Below, in pieces: positions 27,954-36,963 of a stretch of 44,611 nt of DNA. The DNA is from Candidatus Jettenia ecosi (GTDB taxonomy: Bacteria > Planctomycetota > Brocadiia > Brocadiales > Brocadiaceae): the NCBI GenBank assembly GCA_005524015.1, contig SULG01000023.1, positions 1-44,611 of the forward strand. Reading direction: 5' to 3'. Position 1 is the stretch's first letter. Each line of letters starts with the position of its first letter. A program made the position numbers and the translations under genes. The notes under the pieces were generated by a model. It searched no databases and was not told the DNA's origin. It worked only from the letters and a program-made list of their open reading frames with translations.

Positions 27954-28651
27954 GAGGCATGAATAAGGGCTTGAAATAAGGATGCATGGCATGGATTGTC
28001 TATCATACGTTCAGGATGCCATTGAACCCCTAAAAGGAATGGATAATCATCTGTCCCTTCAACAGCTTCTATAATACTATCAACAGCATGGGCTGTATCT
28101 TTTAAACCCTTACCCAATCTTTTAATAGCCTGATGGTGTATGCTGTTAGTCTCAATAGAGCCTGACCCGGTAATGCTATAAAGGAGAGAATCCTTCTCTA
28201 TCATTACAGAGTGCGTATAACTTTTGTTGTGCTGGTCCTTATGAATGATTGAGGATTTATATTCTGAAGGTATATCCTGTATAAGAGAGCCACCTAAGAT
28301 AACATTTACCAGTTGAACACCATAACAGATAGCCAGAATAGGCTTTTTCATTTCAAGAGCTGTTTGTAACAGAACAAAATCGGAAGCATCTTTATCGGAA
28401 TGGACACATACAGTTTTTGTATGTCTTTTTTCTCCGTAGTGTTCGGGCGGAACATCGTTCCCACCCGTGAGAAGCAGGCCATCAGTCCTTCCCAGAAAGG
28501 ACTCTACATCGCGTTTATCCTTAATGACGGGCAGTAGGAAAGGGACGCCGCCAGCCCCAATGATGGCTTCACTGTAATCTCTATACAAAAAAGAATAGGG
28601 TAATCTGCCTTTCTCTTCGTAATCGCAATTTATACCAATAATTGGCTTCAT
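27950..28651 (-). CDS. Class I glutamine amidotransferase-like peptidase C26 (PuuD-type hydrolase)
   Basis: The 233-residue protein matches gamma-glutamyl-GABA hydrolase-like enzymes. It shows KPIIGINCDY at the start, LLLTGGNDVPPEHYG (about 59-73), nucleophile Cys109 in AICYGVQLVN, and the His212/Glu214 dyad in QWHPERM. The common ICRG motif is ICYG here. It cleaves gamma-glutamyl bonds in related proteins; the substrate here is unknown. I chose the ATG at 28651 rather than an in-frame ATG at 28672 because GGGG precedes it at good spacing. The stop codon and final Ser codon lie in or next to a repeat arm, so the original C-terminus may have been slightly altered. It is upstream of nothing on its strand; hslU ends 85 bases before its start. 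Confidence 0.87.
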   Translation of the reverse strand: MKPIIGINCDYEEKGRLPYSFLYRDYSEAIIGAGGVPFLLPVIKDKRDVESFLGRTDGLLLTGGNDVPPEHYGEKRHTKTVCVHSDKDASDFVLLQTALEMKKPILAICYGVQLVNVILGGSLIQDIPSEYKSSIIHKDQHNKSYTHSVMIEKDSLLYSITGSGSIETNSIHHQAIKRLGKGLKDTAHAVDSIIEAVEGTDDYPFLLGVQWHPERMIDNPCHASLFQALIHAS

Positions 28652-28735
28652 ATTTTTAACCCCATATTTCACAGATAAAAGATTTTATTTTTAAACTTTT
28701 TATTTATCCGTGTAATCTGTGGTTTCAAATATCTT

Positions 28736-30070
28736 TTATAAAATATACCGGCTCAAATCTTCGTCTTTCGCTATGGCTTGTAATTTATTCTCCACGTACT
28801 TCGCATCAATAATAATCTCTGCGCCGTTCATATCCGGCGCATCGAAAGAAGCATCTTCCACCAGTTTTTCCATAACGGTATGCAATCTTCGTGCGCCAAT
28901 ATTCTGAGTACGCCTGTTAACCTGCACAGCAATATCAGCAATAGCTTCAACAGCATCATTTTCAAATCGTACCTTAATTCCTTCCGTCTCAAGAAGCGCC
29001 TTATATTGTTTAATTAAGGCATTTTTTGGTTCAGTTAAGATACGCAAAAATTCTTCTTTCCCGAGATCCTCTAATTCCACACGAATAGGGAAACGTCCCT
29101 GAAGTTCAGGTATTAAATCTGAAGGTTTGGATACGTGAAATGCGCCTGCTGCAACAAAGAGAATGCGGTCCGTCTTAACGATCCCGTATCTCGTGTTTAC
29201 AGTTGTGCCGTCTACTATCGGCAACAAATCTCTTTGCACACCCTGCCGGGACACATCGGGACCATGAGTAGATTCACGCCCTGCAATCTTATCAATTTCA
29301 TCAATAAAGATAATGCCAAACAACTCAGTTCTCCGGATTGCCTCCTGCATAACCTTTTCTTTATCGATAAGTTTTTCAGCCTCCTCTTGTATCAAAATCC
29401 TTCTTGCTTCGGGCACGGAGACCTTTCGCATTTGCGCGCGTGGAGGAACCATTTTTTCCAGCATATTCTGGAAGTCCATTCCTATCTCTTCTACCCCTGC
29501 CACAAAACCCTGAAGTACATAGGGTTTTTCGTGAATAGTCAATTCCACGGTACGATTTGAAAGCTCACCATCTTGTAATTTTTTCCGGAATTTTTCCCGC
29601 GTGCTGAGACGCTGTTCTTCCGCTTCAGTAGCAGGCTGCTCTGTATTTTTCGGCAAAGGGGGCAAGAGTAAATCGAGAAGCCTTTCCTCGGCCATCCTTT
29701 CTGCTTTTTCCTGGACACCTTGTATCATTTCCGTTTTGACCATGTTCACACCAATCTCGGTAATATCACGTATCATAGACTCCACGTCCCGTCCGTGGTA
29801 ACCAACCTCAGTATATTTTGAGGCCTCCACTTTAAGAAAGGGAGCCTTGACAAGGGCAGCCATACGTCTTGCAATCTCTGTCTTTCCCACACCGGTAGGA
29901 CCGATCATAATGATATTCTTCGGCAATACCTCTTCTCGTAATTCATCAGCAAGTTGATGCCTGCGCCATCGGTTACGAATAGCAATTGCCACCGCGCGTT
30001 TGGCATTTTTCTGGCCGATAATATATTTATCAAGAGCTTCTACAATCTTACGGGGCGTCAGTTTATCCAC
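28736..30070 (-). CDS. hslU: ATP-dependent protease ATPase subunit HslU
   Basis: This 444-residue AAA+ unfoldase pairs with HslV to form the cytoplasmic HslUV protease. Motifs: [25 protein letters not shown] at the start, Walker [10 protein letters not shown], the pore-loop region [15 protein letters not shown], Walker [12 protein letters not shown], and sensor segments through [13 protein letters not shown]. The C-terminal DLSRYIL is the tail that docks into HslV. It begins at a GTG whose first base is the last base of the hslV stop (1-base overlap), with GAGGAG as ribosome binding site, so translation is coupled. Confidence 0.97.
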   Translation of the reverse strand: MDKLTPRKIVEALDKYIIGQKNAKRAVAIAIRNRWRRHQLADELREEVLPKNIIMIGPTGVGKTEIARRMAALVKAPFLKVEASKYTEVGYHGRDVESMIRDITEIGVNMVKTEMIQGVQEKAERMAEERLLDLLLPPLPKNTEQPATEAEEQRLSTREKFRKKLQDGELSNRTVELTIHEKPYVLQGFVAGVEEIGMDFQNMLEKMVPPRAQMRKVSVPEARRILIQEEAEKLIDKEKVMQEAIRRTELFGIIFIDEIDKIAGRESTHGPDVSRQGVQRDLLPIVDGTTVNTRYGIVKTDRILFVAAGAFHVSKPSDLIPELQGRFPIRVELEDLGKEEFLRILTEPKNALIKQYKALLETEGIKVRFENDAVEAIADIAVQVNRRTQNIGARRLHTVMEKLVEDASFDAPDMNGAEIIIDAKYVENKLQAIAKDEDLSRYIL

Positions 30071-30609
30071 TACTTGATCTCCTCTACCTTGATATTTTTA
30101 TTGGTATAGATACAAATGTCTGCTGCAATATTGAGGGATTCTTCCACAACCTCTTTTGCTGTTAACGACGAGTGTTTTATCAGTGCCCTGGCTGCTGCAA
30201 TCGCGTATGAGCCTCCAGAACCAATACCAATGATACCATCATCTGGCTCAATTACATCACCACCGCCAGATATTAAAAAGGAGTAATTTTTATCTACGAC
30301 AACAAGCAGTGACTCCAATCGTCTCAAAATTTTATCTGTTCTCCACTCTTTCGCCAGTTCATGAGCGCTGCGCAGGACATTCCCCTGGTACTGTTCAAGC
30401 TTGGCATCGAACCTTTCCATAAGGGCAAAAGCATCCGCTGATGAACCAGCAAACCCAACAATAACCTTATCATGGTAGAGCTTACGAATCTTTTTCGCGT
30501 CTTTTTTAACTACTGCAGCGTTCATGGTAACTTGACCGTCGCCGCCAATAGCAACATGTCCATTTTTCCGAACTGCTAAAATTGTTGTAGATACAATGGT
30601 AGGTTTCAT
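30070..30609 (-). CDS. hslV: ATP-dependent protease peptidase subunit HslV
   Basis: The 179-residue proteasome-like peptidase forms the double-hexamer core of HslUV. The expected N-terminal nucleophile lies in the [11 protein letters not shown] segment, so the first seven residues (MKPTIVS) would be a short propeptide removed to expose Thr8. Other family marks are [30 protein letters not shown] and the sodium/metal region [19 protein letters not shown]. It is the first gene of hslVU. AGGGG about 10 bases upstream of the ATG is a likely ribosome binding site. It is divergent from the CBS-domain gene. Confidence 0.97.
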   Translation of the reverse strand: MKPTIVSTTILAVRKNGHVAIGGDGQVTMNAAVVKKDAKKIRKLYHDKVIVGFAGSSADAFALMERFDAKLEQYQGNVLRSAHELAKEWRTDKILRRLESLLVVVDKNYSFLISGGGDVIEPDDGIIGIGSGGSYAIAAARALIKHSSLTAKEVVEESLNIAADICIYTNKNIKVEEIK

Positions 30610-30708
30610 AATACGAGCCCCTTTTTTAGTATAGAATATTTCAGATGATGAACATAAATGTTATCAAGTTGTATAAGAGTTATCAAGGCTTTTCTCATTT
30701 CTTACTGT

Positions 30709-30736
30709 TTGACAAACAAGGAATTAGGCGTATAAT
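30709..30736 (+). promoter_or_regulatory. Consensus sigma-70 promoter for the CBS-domain gene
   Basis: TTGACA at 30709-30714 and TATAAT at 30731-30736 are perfect consensus hexamers with a 16-base spacer. Transcription would begin near 30743, giving a leader of about 65 bases before ATG 30808. Confidence 0.85.
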
Positions 30737-30807
30737 AAATTTAAATTTCTCAGCATGTTAAGGAATAATCTGAAGGTAAATAAAAACCTATGAAGGGAGG
30801 TTGTATC

Positions 30808-31215
30808 ATGATAAAGAAGACAGCCAAAGATATTATGAATAAAATTGTTACTGCAGCAAAAAAGAAAACGATTGGCAGAGATCTGGCTGTAAAATTATTA
30901 TCGGGTATGTATAGTGGTTTACCTGTTGTAGACGATAATGGAAAGGTCATTGGGGTAGTCAGTGAATTTGATCTTTTAAAGGTTATAAAAAATGGGAAGG
31001 CATTGGAACAAGTAACGGCAGAGGAAATCATGTCAAAAAACCCTATATGCGTTTCTGAAAATACCCCCGTCGATGAGATTATAGACCTCATGACAAAACA
31101 TAATATTATTCGTGTCCCTATTATAAGAAACGATGTCCTGGTGGGAGTCGTATCAAGATGTGACATCCTCAGCAGCATTGTGGAACCTGAATTTGTCACG
31201 GTTTTTGCCGATTAA
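30808..31215 (+). CDS. Small protein with two CBS domains
   Basis: The 135-residue protein is essentially one Bateman module. CBS1 starts TAKDIMNKIVTAAKKKTIGRD and contains GLPVVDDNGKVIGVVSEFDLL. CBS2 contains AEEIMSKNPICVSENTPVDEI and IIRVPIIRNDVLVGVVSRCDIL. Such stand-alone modules bind adenine nucleotides or related ligands and modulate partner proteins. ATG 30808 is preferred over ATG 30790 because GGGAGG lies between them at ideal spacing from 30808. A perfect-consensus promoter upstream suggests strong constitutive expression. The partner is unknown. Confidence 0.88.
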   Translation: MIKKTAKDIMNKIVTAAKKKTIGRDLAVKLLSGMYSGLPVVDDNGKVIGVVSEFDLLKVIKNGKALEQVTAEEIMSKNPICVSENTPVDEIIDLMTKHNIIRVPIIRNDVLVGVVSRCDILSSIVEPEFVTVFAD

Positions 31216-31268
31216 GGTAGTAAGAGCCGCTACCTTATGATAAGGAAATTGGGTATTTAGGCTTATTT

Positions 31269-31348
31269 GCAAGGCTGAAGCCTTTGCCCTACGTATGCAC
31301 TTGCAAGGCTAAATAAAATGTAGGGCAAGGCTGAACAGGTTGTCCTAC
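31269..31348. repeat. GTAGGGCAAGGCT repeat copies
   Basis: Two adjacent half-elements: GCAAGGCTGAAGCC...TTTGCCCTAC at 31269-31292 and GTAGGGCAAGGCTGAAC...TGTCCTAC at 31320-31348. They are degenerate relatives of the 27804 and 39122 repeats. A separate hairpin, CATTCGGCG/CACCGAATG around a T-rich loop (31378-31407), lies between this and copA. Confidence 0.5.
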
Positions 31349-31418
31349 AGAATTGAAATTCCTATACATTACATGAGGCATTCGGCGACTTTTTTAAAAC
31401 ACCGAATGAACTAAAAAA

Positions 31419-33620
31419 ATGGCTGAACAAACTATAAAATTTGATATTATCGGCATGCACTGCGCCAATTGCGCCATGACTATTGAGCGAAAGCTGAAAG
31501 ATGTTAAAGGGATTAAGTCGATAAGGGTTAATTTTTCCAGTAATGCAGGGATGGTAACCTATGATACTGATATCATAAACAAGGCTCACATTTTTAAACA
31601 AATGAAAGATATCGGTTACCCCGCAAAAGAACGGTTCCAGCTGGATCAAACCTCAGCACGATATATTCAAATGGGATGGCTTATCTTGAGTGTTGTAGCT
31701 TCCATTGCTATTATGATCCTGATGTATGTGCCTTTTCCCGGTTTAACACATACGCACACATCCTATATCATGATGATCATTACTACCGTAACGATACTTG
31801 GACCAGGAATGGATTTTTTCATAAGCGCATATAAGTCCATCAAAAACCTTTCCGCCAATATGGATGTGCTGGTCTCAATAGGTGTATTATCCGCTTACCT
31901 CTATAGTGTTTTAGCCTTGTACGGCATCTTTGGTATGACAGGCCACTCGTTTTTTGAAACAGCCGTAATGCTGATCGCCTTTATTCGTATCGGGAAATAT
32001 ATGGAAGAACGGGTAAGGGGAAGGGCAGGACAGGCGCTGCAAAAGCTCCTGAGACTACAAGCGGGCAGGGCGCGATTACTGTCACCGGAAGGGAAAGAGC
32101 TAGAGGTAGATGCATCCGCCATTCAGAAGGACGATGTGGTAGCAGTCAGGCCCGGAGAGATTATTCCTGTAGATGGAGAAGTTACGCAGGGTATCTCATC
32201 TGTGGACGAATCGATGGTAACAGGCGAATCAATGCCTGTTGTAAAACAAAAAGGTGATACGGTAGTGGGAGCAACAATTAATAAGACAGGGGTCCTTATC
32301 GTGAGAACTACGAGGGTAGGTGAAGAAACCGTCTTGTCACAGATTATCAACATGGTTGAAGAAGCCCAGATGGATAAACCACCCATCCAGCGATTTGTAG
32401 ACAAGGTAACGAACATATTTGTACCGGTGGTAATAGGACTTTCTCTCGTAACATTTATGTGCTGGTACTTTCTTTTCTATAATTTTATTGGAGAACACTA
32501 TTTTCTCTGGGCATTAAAGACAGCAATCGCCGTATTGGTAATCGCATGCCCCTGTGCAATGGGACTAGCCACTCCAACGGCTATTATGGTAAGCAGTGGC
32601 ATAGGTCTCAACCGCTCTATCCTTATAAAACGTGCCAGCGCACTTGAAAAGATCGCACAGCTCAATATCATAATCTTAGATAAGACAGGAACAATTACTG
32701 AGGGGCATTTTGAAGTAACGAACCTTATCGCATCAAAAGCCGCTCATGAAACCGAACTCCTTGCCATCGCAGCAGCCGGATGCGCCTTTTCCAATCATCC
32801 CCTTTCCCAATCGGTTATAGAAGAGGCAAGGAAAAGGGGGCTTGTATGGGATACCGTGCAGGATTTTCAGGAAGAGCCAGGAGCCGGCATTACCGGTAAA
32901 TATAACGGGAAGGATGTATTCATTGGAAATAAAGGCCTTATGACATCGCATCAAATAAGAACCGATGAAATAGATGATAAGGCGAAAGAATTAGAGGCTC
33001 ATGGGAAGTCGCTTATCTATGTGGCTTATGATCAGGCGCTTTTGGGTGTTATAGGTCTCATGGATACGATAAAGCAGAATGTACACGATGCGGTAAGATT
33101 ATTAAAGCACATGAACATACAAACCGCCATGATAACCGGCGATAGCGAACAAGTGGCAAAAGCAGTGGCATCAGAGGTTGGTATTGAGGAGTACCGGGCC
33201 AGGGTATTACCATCAGAAAAGATGGAAATTGTGAAGGGCTTTCAAAAGGATGGCATGCAGGTTGGAATGGTTGGAGACGGCATTAACGATGCCCCTGCGC
33301 TGGCACAGGCTGATATAGGGATTGCCATAGGAGCTGGGACGGATGTTGCAAAGGAAACCGGTGATATCGTCCTGGTAAGAAACGACGTGATGGATATCGT
33401 AAGGGCTATTCAGTTAGGGCGGCGGACATTAACCAAAATAAAGCAAAATCTTTTCTGGGCATTTTTTTACAACATCATCGGAATCCCCATCGCCGCTGGA
33501 GTCCTGTACCCATTCTTCGGTATAAGCCTGAAGCCTGAGTATGCAGGGCTAGCAATGGCATTTTCATCGGTATCGGTAGTAACAAATTCCTTATTATTAA
33601 AACGCATTTCCTTCACATAA
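31419..33620 (+). CDS. copA: Copper-translocating P-type ATPase (P1B-1)
   Basis: The 733-residue inner-membrane pump has one N-terminal heavy-metal-associated domain (GMHCANC, Cys15/Cys18) and eight predicted transmembrane segments. It carries MVTGESMPV, the intramembrane Cys377-Pro-Cys379 site, the phosphorylation motif with Asp421 (DKTGT), FSNHPLSQS and [14 protein letters not shown]. The TM7 YN and TM8 [12 protein letters not shown] residues identify the Cu+ (P1B-1) subgroup, which exports Cu+ from the cytoplasm. No CsoR or CueR gene is adjacent. A CATTCGGCG/CACCGAATG hairpin lies 12 bases before the start and may influence expression. No Shine-Dalgarno is obvious. Confidence 0.94.
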   Translation: MAEQTIKFDIIGMHCANCAMTIERKLKDVKGIKSIRVNFSSNAGMVTYDTDIINKAHIFKQMKDIGYPAKERFQLDQTSARYIQMGWLILSVVASIAIMILMYVPFPGLTHTHTSYIMMIITTVTILGPGMDFFISAYKSIKNLSANMDVLVSIGVLSAYLYSVLALYGIFGMTGHSFFETAVMLIAFIRIGKYMEERVRGRAGQALQKLLRLQAGRARLLSPEGKELEVDASAIQKDDVVAVRPGEIIPVDGEVTQGISSVDESMVTGESMPVVKQKGDTVVGATINKTGVLIVRTTRVGEETVLSQIINMVEEAQMDKPPIQRFVDKVTNIFVPVVIGLSLVTFMCWYFLFYNFIGEHYFLWALKTAIAVLVIACPCAMGLATPTAIMVSSGIGLNRSILIKRASALEKIAQLNIIILDKTGTITEGHFEVTNLIASKAAHETELLAIAAAGCAFSNHPLSQSVIEEARKRGLVWDTVQDFQEEPGAGITGKYNGKDVFIGNKGLMTSHQIRTDEIDDKAKELEAHGKSLIYVAYDQALLGVIGLMDTIKQNVHDAVRLLKHMNIQTAMITGDSEQVAKAVASEVGIEEYRARVLPSEKMEIVKGFQKDGMQVGMVGDGINDAPALAQADIGIAIGAGTDVAKETGDIVLVRNDVMDIVRAIQLGRRTLTKIKQNLFWAFFYNIIGIPIAAGVLYPFFGISLKPEYAGLAMAFSSVSVVTNSLLLKRISFT

Positions 33621-33686
33621 GATTACATACCTATTGTAAGGTCTCCTTGCAGGTTCACTTCTTTGCAAACCCCACAGGTCTCTTGC

Positions 33687-33831
33687 GGGTTCAGGTTTGC
33701 AACCTGAACCCTACAGTTATAACACCAGTTCAACTATGATTTTGCTCTCAATATCTGCAAATGACCACGCTCCAACCTTTTGGTATGAATATCGTTTATC
33801 TTCTGGAATATCTGTGCCTCATTCCTCCCGC
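33687..33831. mobile_element. REP palindrome plus RAYT 3'-end remnant
   Basis: A 25-base palindrome (33687-33711, core CAGGTTTGCAACCTG) is followed by about 120 bases matching the 3' end of the RAYT gene (compare TTATAACACCAGTTCAACT here with TTATAACACCGATTCAACT at 33862). It lacks coding ability and abuts the palindrome of the next unit. Confidence 0.7.
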
Positions 33832-34402
33832 GGGTTCAGGTTTGTAACCTGAACCCAATAATTATAACACCGATTCAACTTTGATTTTACTCTCACCATT
33901 TGCAGATGACCATACCCAATCTTCAGGACTTTTCACGTACTGTTTCCGTACCGGATTGGCGTGAATATAGTTTATCTTCTGGATTACATACGCCTCACTT
34001 TTAATCACCTTCGGCATATTCGTCTTCTCCCAAAATTCGTATGTACCATTCCCTCTATCAAAAACCTTAATACATTTGGTTCCGTAGCAATGATGTTCTT
34101 CTACATCTCTTTTGAAGTAAACTTCTTAAAATCTCTGACAAAAGCAATCATATCAGGCGCCGATACAATGAGGTGGATATGATTAAGCATAAAAACATAG
34201 GCATACAACGTAAGCCCTTTGTGTTTTTGGCAATACGTTAATGAATCAGCAAGTATCTCAAACCGGTGGTGCCTATCAAACAGGTAATACCAATTCCTTA
34301 CTGTAAACGTAAGATAATAAATCCCTGAAATATATTCTTTTGAAATCCTTACCGATGGCATACTGTTTCAAATTCTGAGTTCAGGTTTGCAAACCTGAAC
34401 TC
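33832..34402 (-). mobile_element. RAYT/REP unit: transposase-like gene bracketed by palindromes
   Basis: A CAGGTTTGTAACCTG palindrome (33832-33856) and a fully symmetric 26-base one (34377-34402, core CAGGTTTGCAAACCTG) bracket the RAYT reading frame. This is the usual arrangement of REP sequences around a REP-associated tyrosine transposase. It appears to be the parent of the shorter units described below. Confidence 0.82.
33862..34361 (-). pseudogene. REP-associated tyrosine transposase (RAYT), frameshifted
   Basis: The N-terminal part (34361 down to about 34104) encodes MPSVRISKEYISGIYYLTFT and the HUH motif NHIHLIV (His61, His63), typical of Y1/IS200-like transposases. After FKKFTSKEM the frame meets TAG. 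The -1 frame continues without a stop to 33862 and encodes FWEKTNMPKVIKSEAYVIQK then INYIHANPVRKQYV, the characteristic RAYT C-terminus. The two parts together give about 165 residues, normal for the family. The break lies near an AAAA run, so it may be a true frameshift, an assembly error or recoding. RAYTs process single-stranded DNA at REP hairpins. Confidence 0.85.
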
Positions 34403-34467
34403 GCGTAAGTTATGATTTTATCCCTAAGATTTGTGGACGACCACACCCACTAGCGGGTTCCCCCTGC

Positions 34468-34681
34468 GGGTTCAGGTTTGTAACCTGAACCCTACATTTG
34501 TAGCCCTAACTTGATTTTAACCTTATTCTCAATTTTTATAGACAACTTATAGGTAATCCTTAGAGCCTTCATGTATTAATTTGTATACCAGATATATAGC
34601 GTATTTTCTGACATACATATCAATTTATCATTATCTATAGCATGGTGCTAAAACATGGGTTCAGGTTACAAACCTGAACCC
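34468..34681. mobile_element. Paired REP unit with short RAYT remnant
   Basis: Palindromes in opposite orientation (34468-34492, core CAGGTTTGTAACCTG; 34657-34681, core CAGGTTACAAACCTG) enclose 164 bases. The first 50 or so resemble the RAYT 3' end (ACTTGATTTTAACC... against ACTTTGATTTTACTC); the rest is unrecognised. Confidence 0.65.
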
Positions 34682-34749
34682 GCATACGACCCACATGCGG
34701 TCATTAAAGGCAATTCTCAAAAAATCTGTTAAGCAGGACCTGCGCTCAC

Positions 34750-35706
34750 TTACCCAAATACAATATCTAACGCCTTAGCTACTTTAACCATCTGATTAGC
34801 CCATGCCCTTTCAGCTCTTGGGCTTGGGTCTCTTTCTCCAGCAAAATGCAGCCCTACAGCCTTAAAGCTTGCGACATCTAACCATACAGAACCGGAATCC
34901 CCACCCATGCTAATCTCACCGTTAGGACTTGGACGCGCAGGATCAGGGATCACCGTAAATCCTCTCAAGCCCACACCATCAATAGTCCCATAAGTTACTC
35001 CAGATGCTATTCCAGATTTGGTAACATGCATCCCCAACAAAGGCCGTCTTACACCTGTTGGTTTTTGACTGTAGCGTAGAATCTCTTTCGAAATCTTCCT
35101 GGTATTGTTAAAAGTACAAACGGCACAGTCCAGACCTTCATCCGAACGGATAAGAGTACCCACGACCGTGACAGCATCCGGCTCAGGCGGGTCCATATTA
35201 ATGTTCCCTTGCTTAATAGGATCTCCTTGCTTTCCTTGCTCACGAACAAATACATGATGGTTTGATAAGCCCAGAGGCTCTGAGGTCCTGGCATCAAAGA
35301 CTATCATTCCAAGCGTACCAGGAAATGCATAGCGAGGATTCCAGACCGCAATGCCTCCTCTCAAAGGATCAAAGAGTTTGTTACTTACGAGCCAATTAGT
35401 CGCAGTTTCCTTCAAATTATTCGCGGCTTCCTTTGAAAGAAAGGGTATCTCGGGATTGCTTTGAATCACATCGGTAAGAATTTCTTCTATACGAGGGGGA
35501 ATCACTTGCGATGGGTCGAGTTCATCAAGTTTTTTCTTCTCAAGAACATGGGCACGTATAGATAGTATATCATCTATTGGATTTCCATCTTTAAATTTGT
35601 ATCCAACATCCACGTAGTGGACACCTTCAAAGGCTTTTAATTCCTGCTCGTGTTTTTCAAGAATGTTCAACAGATCATCTAGTTCATTTTCAGAGACTGG
35701 TTTCAT
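34750..35706 (-). CDS. Trypsin-like serine protease without signal peptide
   Basis: The 318-residue protein has an N-terminal helical region (1-110) and a chymotrypsin-fold protease-like region. Proposed triad: His151 in GLSNHHVF, Asp193 in EGLDCAVC and Ser271 in SMGGDSGSVW. The LSNxHV spacing recalls Nal1-like and related S1-type bacterial proteases. No signal peptide or membrane segment is seen, so it is cytoplasmic or exported by an unrecognised route. AAGGAG is well placed before the ATG. It is the last of several minus-strand genes here and is separated from its neighbours by REP palindromes. The substrate is unknown. Confidence 0.78.
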   Translation of the reverse strand: MKPVSENELDDLLNILEKHEQELKAFEGVHYVDVGYKFKDGNPIDDILSIRAHVLEKKKLDELDPSQVIPPRIEEILTDVIQSNPEIPFLSKEAANNLKETATNWLVSNKLFDPLRGGIAVWNPRYAFPGTLGMIVFDARTSEPLGLSNHHVFVREQGKQGDPIKQGNINMDPPEPDAVTVVGTLIRSDEGLDCAVCTFNNTRKISKEILRYSQKPTGVRRPLLGMHVTKSGIASGVTYGTIDGVGLRGFTVIPDPARPSPNGEISMGGDSGSVWLDVASFKAVGLHFAGERDPSPRAERAWANQMVKVAKALDIVFG

Positions 35707-35790
35707 GATTTTTCTCCTTCCTTATTAACTGATTAATCGTATTAGTAAGATTTGCTCTCATAAACAGCTAGTTCCTTGCCTCCCTCCAGC

Positions 35791-36028
35791 GGGTTCAGGT
35801 TTGCAACCTGAACCCGCATAGATGAATAGTATAACATTTGTTTGCATAACCAGGTTGTACTGCTACTGGATCTTCTGCCCTTTGTGCCTTTACATACGTT
35901 GGAGCATTACTTGCAATCAAAAGAGCAAAACCCACAAATAATAATACATTTTTTACAAAACGTATCTTCATAAATTCTTTCCCCTCATAAATCTTCCAAA
36001 TATGGGTTCAGGTTGCAAACCTGAACCC
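35791..36028. mobile_element. REP pair bracketing a small secreted ORF
   Basis: Oppositely oriented palindromes at 35791-35815 (core CAGGTTTGCAACCTG) and 36004-36028 (core CAGGTTGCAAACCTG) flank 188 bases. Unlike the other units the interior is not RAYT remnant but a small ORF with its own ribosome binding site. Confidence 0.7.
35795..35971 (-). CDS. Small secreted protein, 58 residues, probably truncated by a REP palindrome
   Basis: The ATG at 35971 follows GAGGGGAAAG at good spacing and opens a clear signal peptide (MKIRFVKNVLLFVGFALLIA, predicted cleavage after YVKA). The mature part is only about 29 residues (QRAEDPVAV...CYTIHLCGFRLQT). The last seven codons and the TGA stop lie inside the REP palindrome at 35791-35815, so the palindrome has probably cut a longer gene. 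It lies between the carboxypeptidase-regulatory-like lipoprotein and the trypsin-like protease on the same strand. Function unknown. Confidence 0.6.
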   Translation of the reverse strand: MKIRFVKNVLLFVGFALLIASNAPTYVKAQRAEDPVAVQPGYANKCYTIHLCGFRLQT

Positions 36029-36045
36029 GCATAGATTAAAGGATA

Positions 36046-36525
36046 CTATGGATGCCTTAGTCCAAAGTTCTTTGTGACGTAGCCGCCAGAAGTTATTGTT
36101 ACGGATTTAGTCTGTTTTACAAAACCAGAAGCTGAGGCTTCTAGTGTAAAGGTACCTGTTGGTGCTGAAAGCGTATATACTCCATCAGGCCCCCTACTAA
36201 TTGGACCAGCAATGACATTAGAACCAAGAAGAAGGCGCATACTTGGACCAGGTATGGCCGGGTCATTTGCATCATAGCCATTCATATCTGAGTCGTCCCT
36301 GACTGTTCCTGCAACTACTCCTCCTGGCTCTATAATGGAATTTGATATGCCGGGATCATTTGTACCATAGTCACTCAAATTTGAGTCACCCTTGGCTGTT
36401 CCTAAAACCATTCCTGCTGGCTCTGGAATGCCGCATGGACAGCTTTTACAACCTATAACTGATACACTTAATAACGCGGCTAGCACTGCCATTAGTCCAA
36501 ACAAACGTACATTTTTATTCCTCAT
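36046..36525 (-). CDS. Lipoprotein with carboxypeptidase-regulatory-like domain and internal duplication
   Basis: The 159-residue protein starting at 36525 has a lipoprotein signal ending VIGC (Cys26). An in-frame ATG at 36579 would add 18 charged residues, and the hydrophobic core argues for the shorter form. Residues about 33-63 and 65-94 are two copies of a 31-residue unit (EPAGMVLGTAKGDSN / EPGGVVAGTVRDDSD, each ending in NDP). The C-terminal 60 residues look like the beta-sandwich of CarboxypepD_reg domains (GVYTLSAPTGTFTLEASASG). It is likely surface or periplasmic. The duplicated segment appears to repeat the start of this domain, including a dockerin-like Asp/Asn-rich DxNxxDYGxND stretch. 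Confidence 0.78.
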   Translation of the reverse strand: MRNKNVRLFGLMAVLAALLSVSVIGCKSCPCGIPEPAGMVLGTAKGDSNLSDYGTNDPGISNSIIEPGGVVAGTVRDDSDMNGYDANDPAIPGPSMRLLLGSNVIAGPISRGPDGVYTLSAPTGTFTLEASASGFVKQTKSVTITSGGYVTKNFGLRHP

Positions 36526-36603
36526 ACTCACTTTTTCTCTCCCTTCTAACTTGTATTTGTCTCTGAAAGTAGGGTACATACCCTATACCGAATGCCTCTA
36601 GGC

Positions 36604-36941
36604 GGGTTCAGGTTTGCAACCTGAATCCAATAGTTATAACACCGATTCACCTATAATTTTATTCTTACTATTTACGAATGACTACATCCAGTATTCAGGA
36701 ATTTTCACATACTGTTTTCGCACCAGACGGCATGAATATGGCGTATCTTCTGGAATACCTATGCCTCGCCTTTCGTTATCTTCAGCATATTCGTTCTTTC
36801 CTAAAACTTGTATGTACCATTCTCTTTATCAAAAAGCCTTAAAACATTAGGTTTTGTAGCAACGATGTTTTCTCCATCTCTTTTGAAATTCATATCGACG
36901 GCATATTACAAATGGTGGGTTCAGGTTGCAAACCTGAACCC
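36604..36941 (-). mobile_element. Internal-deletion derivative of the RAYT unit
   Basis: Palindromes at 36604-36628 and 36917-36941 (opposite orientation) enclose a sequence clearly homologous to the RAYT 3' part (TTATAACACCGATTCA at 36637 against 33862). It then jumps at TCTTTTGAA to sequence matching the RAYT 5' end, near the start codon (ATCGACGGCATA against ACCGATGGCATA). The missing middle corresponds to about 34117-34340. The remnant has many substitutions and no intact frame. Confidence 0.8.
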
Positions 36942-36963
36942 GCGTATGGCAATCTAACAAAGA

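Noticed and set aside
30709-30736. Shared bidirectional promoter for hslV and the CBS gene
   Set aside because: The consensus hexamers clearly face the CBS gene; no convincing opposite -35/-10 pair with proper spacing was seen for hslV.
31378-31407. Copper-responsive operator or riboswitch ahead of copA
   Set aside because: The CATTCGGCG/CACCGAATG hairpin does not match CueR or CsoR operator patterns I know, and no riboswitch core is recognisable; noted only as a hairpin.
36614-36850. A 78-codon plus-strand reading frame between the lipoprotein and the outer-membrane protein
   Set aside because: The stretch is the antisense of a degraded RAYT remnant between two palindromes; no ribosome binding site or recognisable protein.
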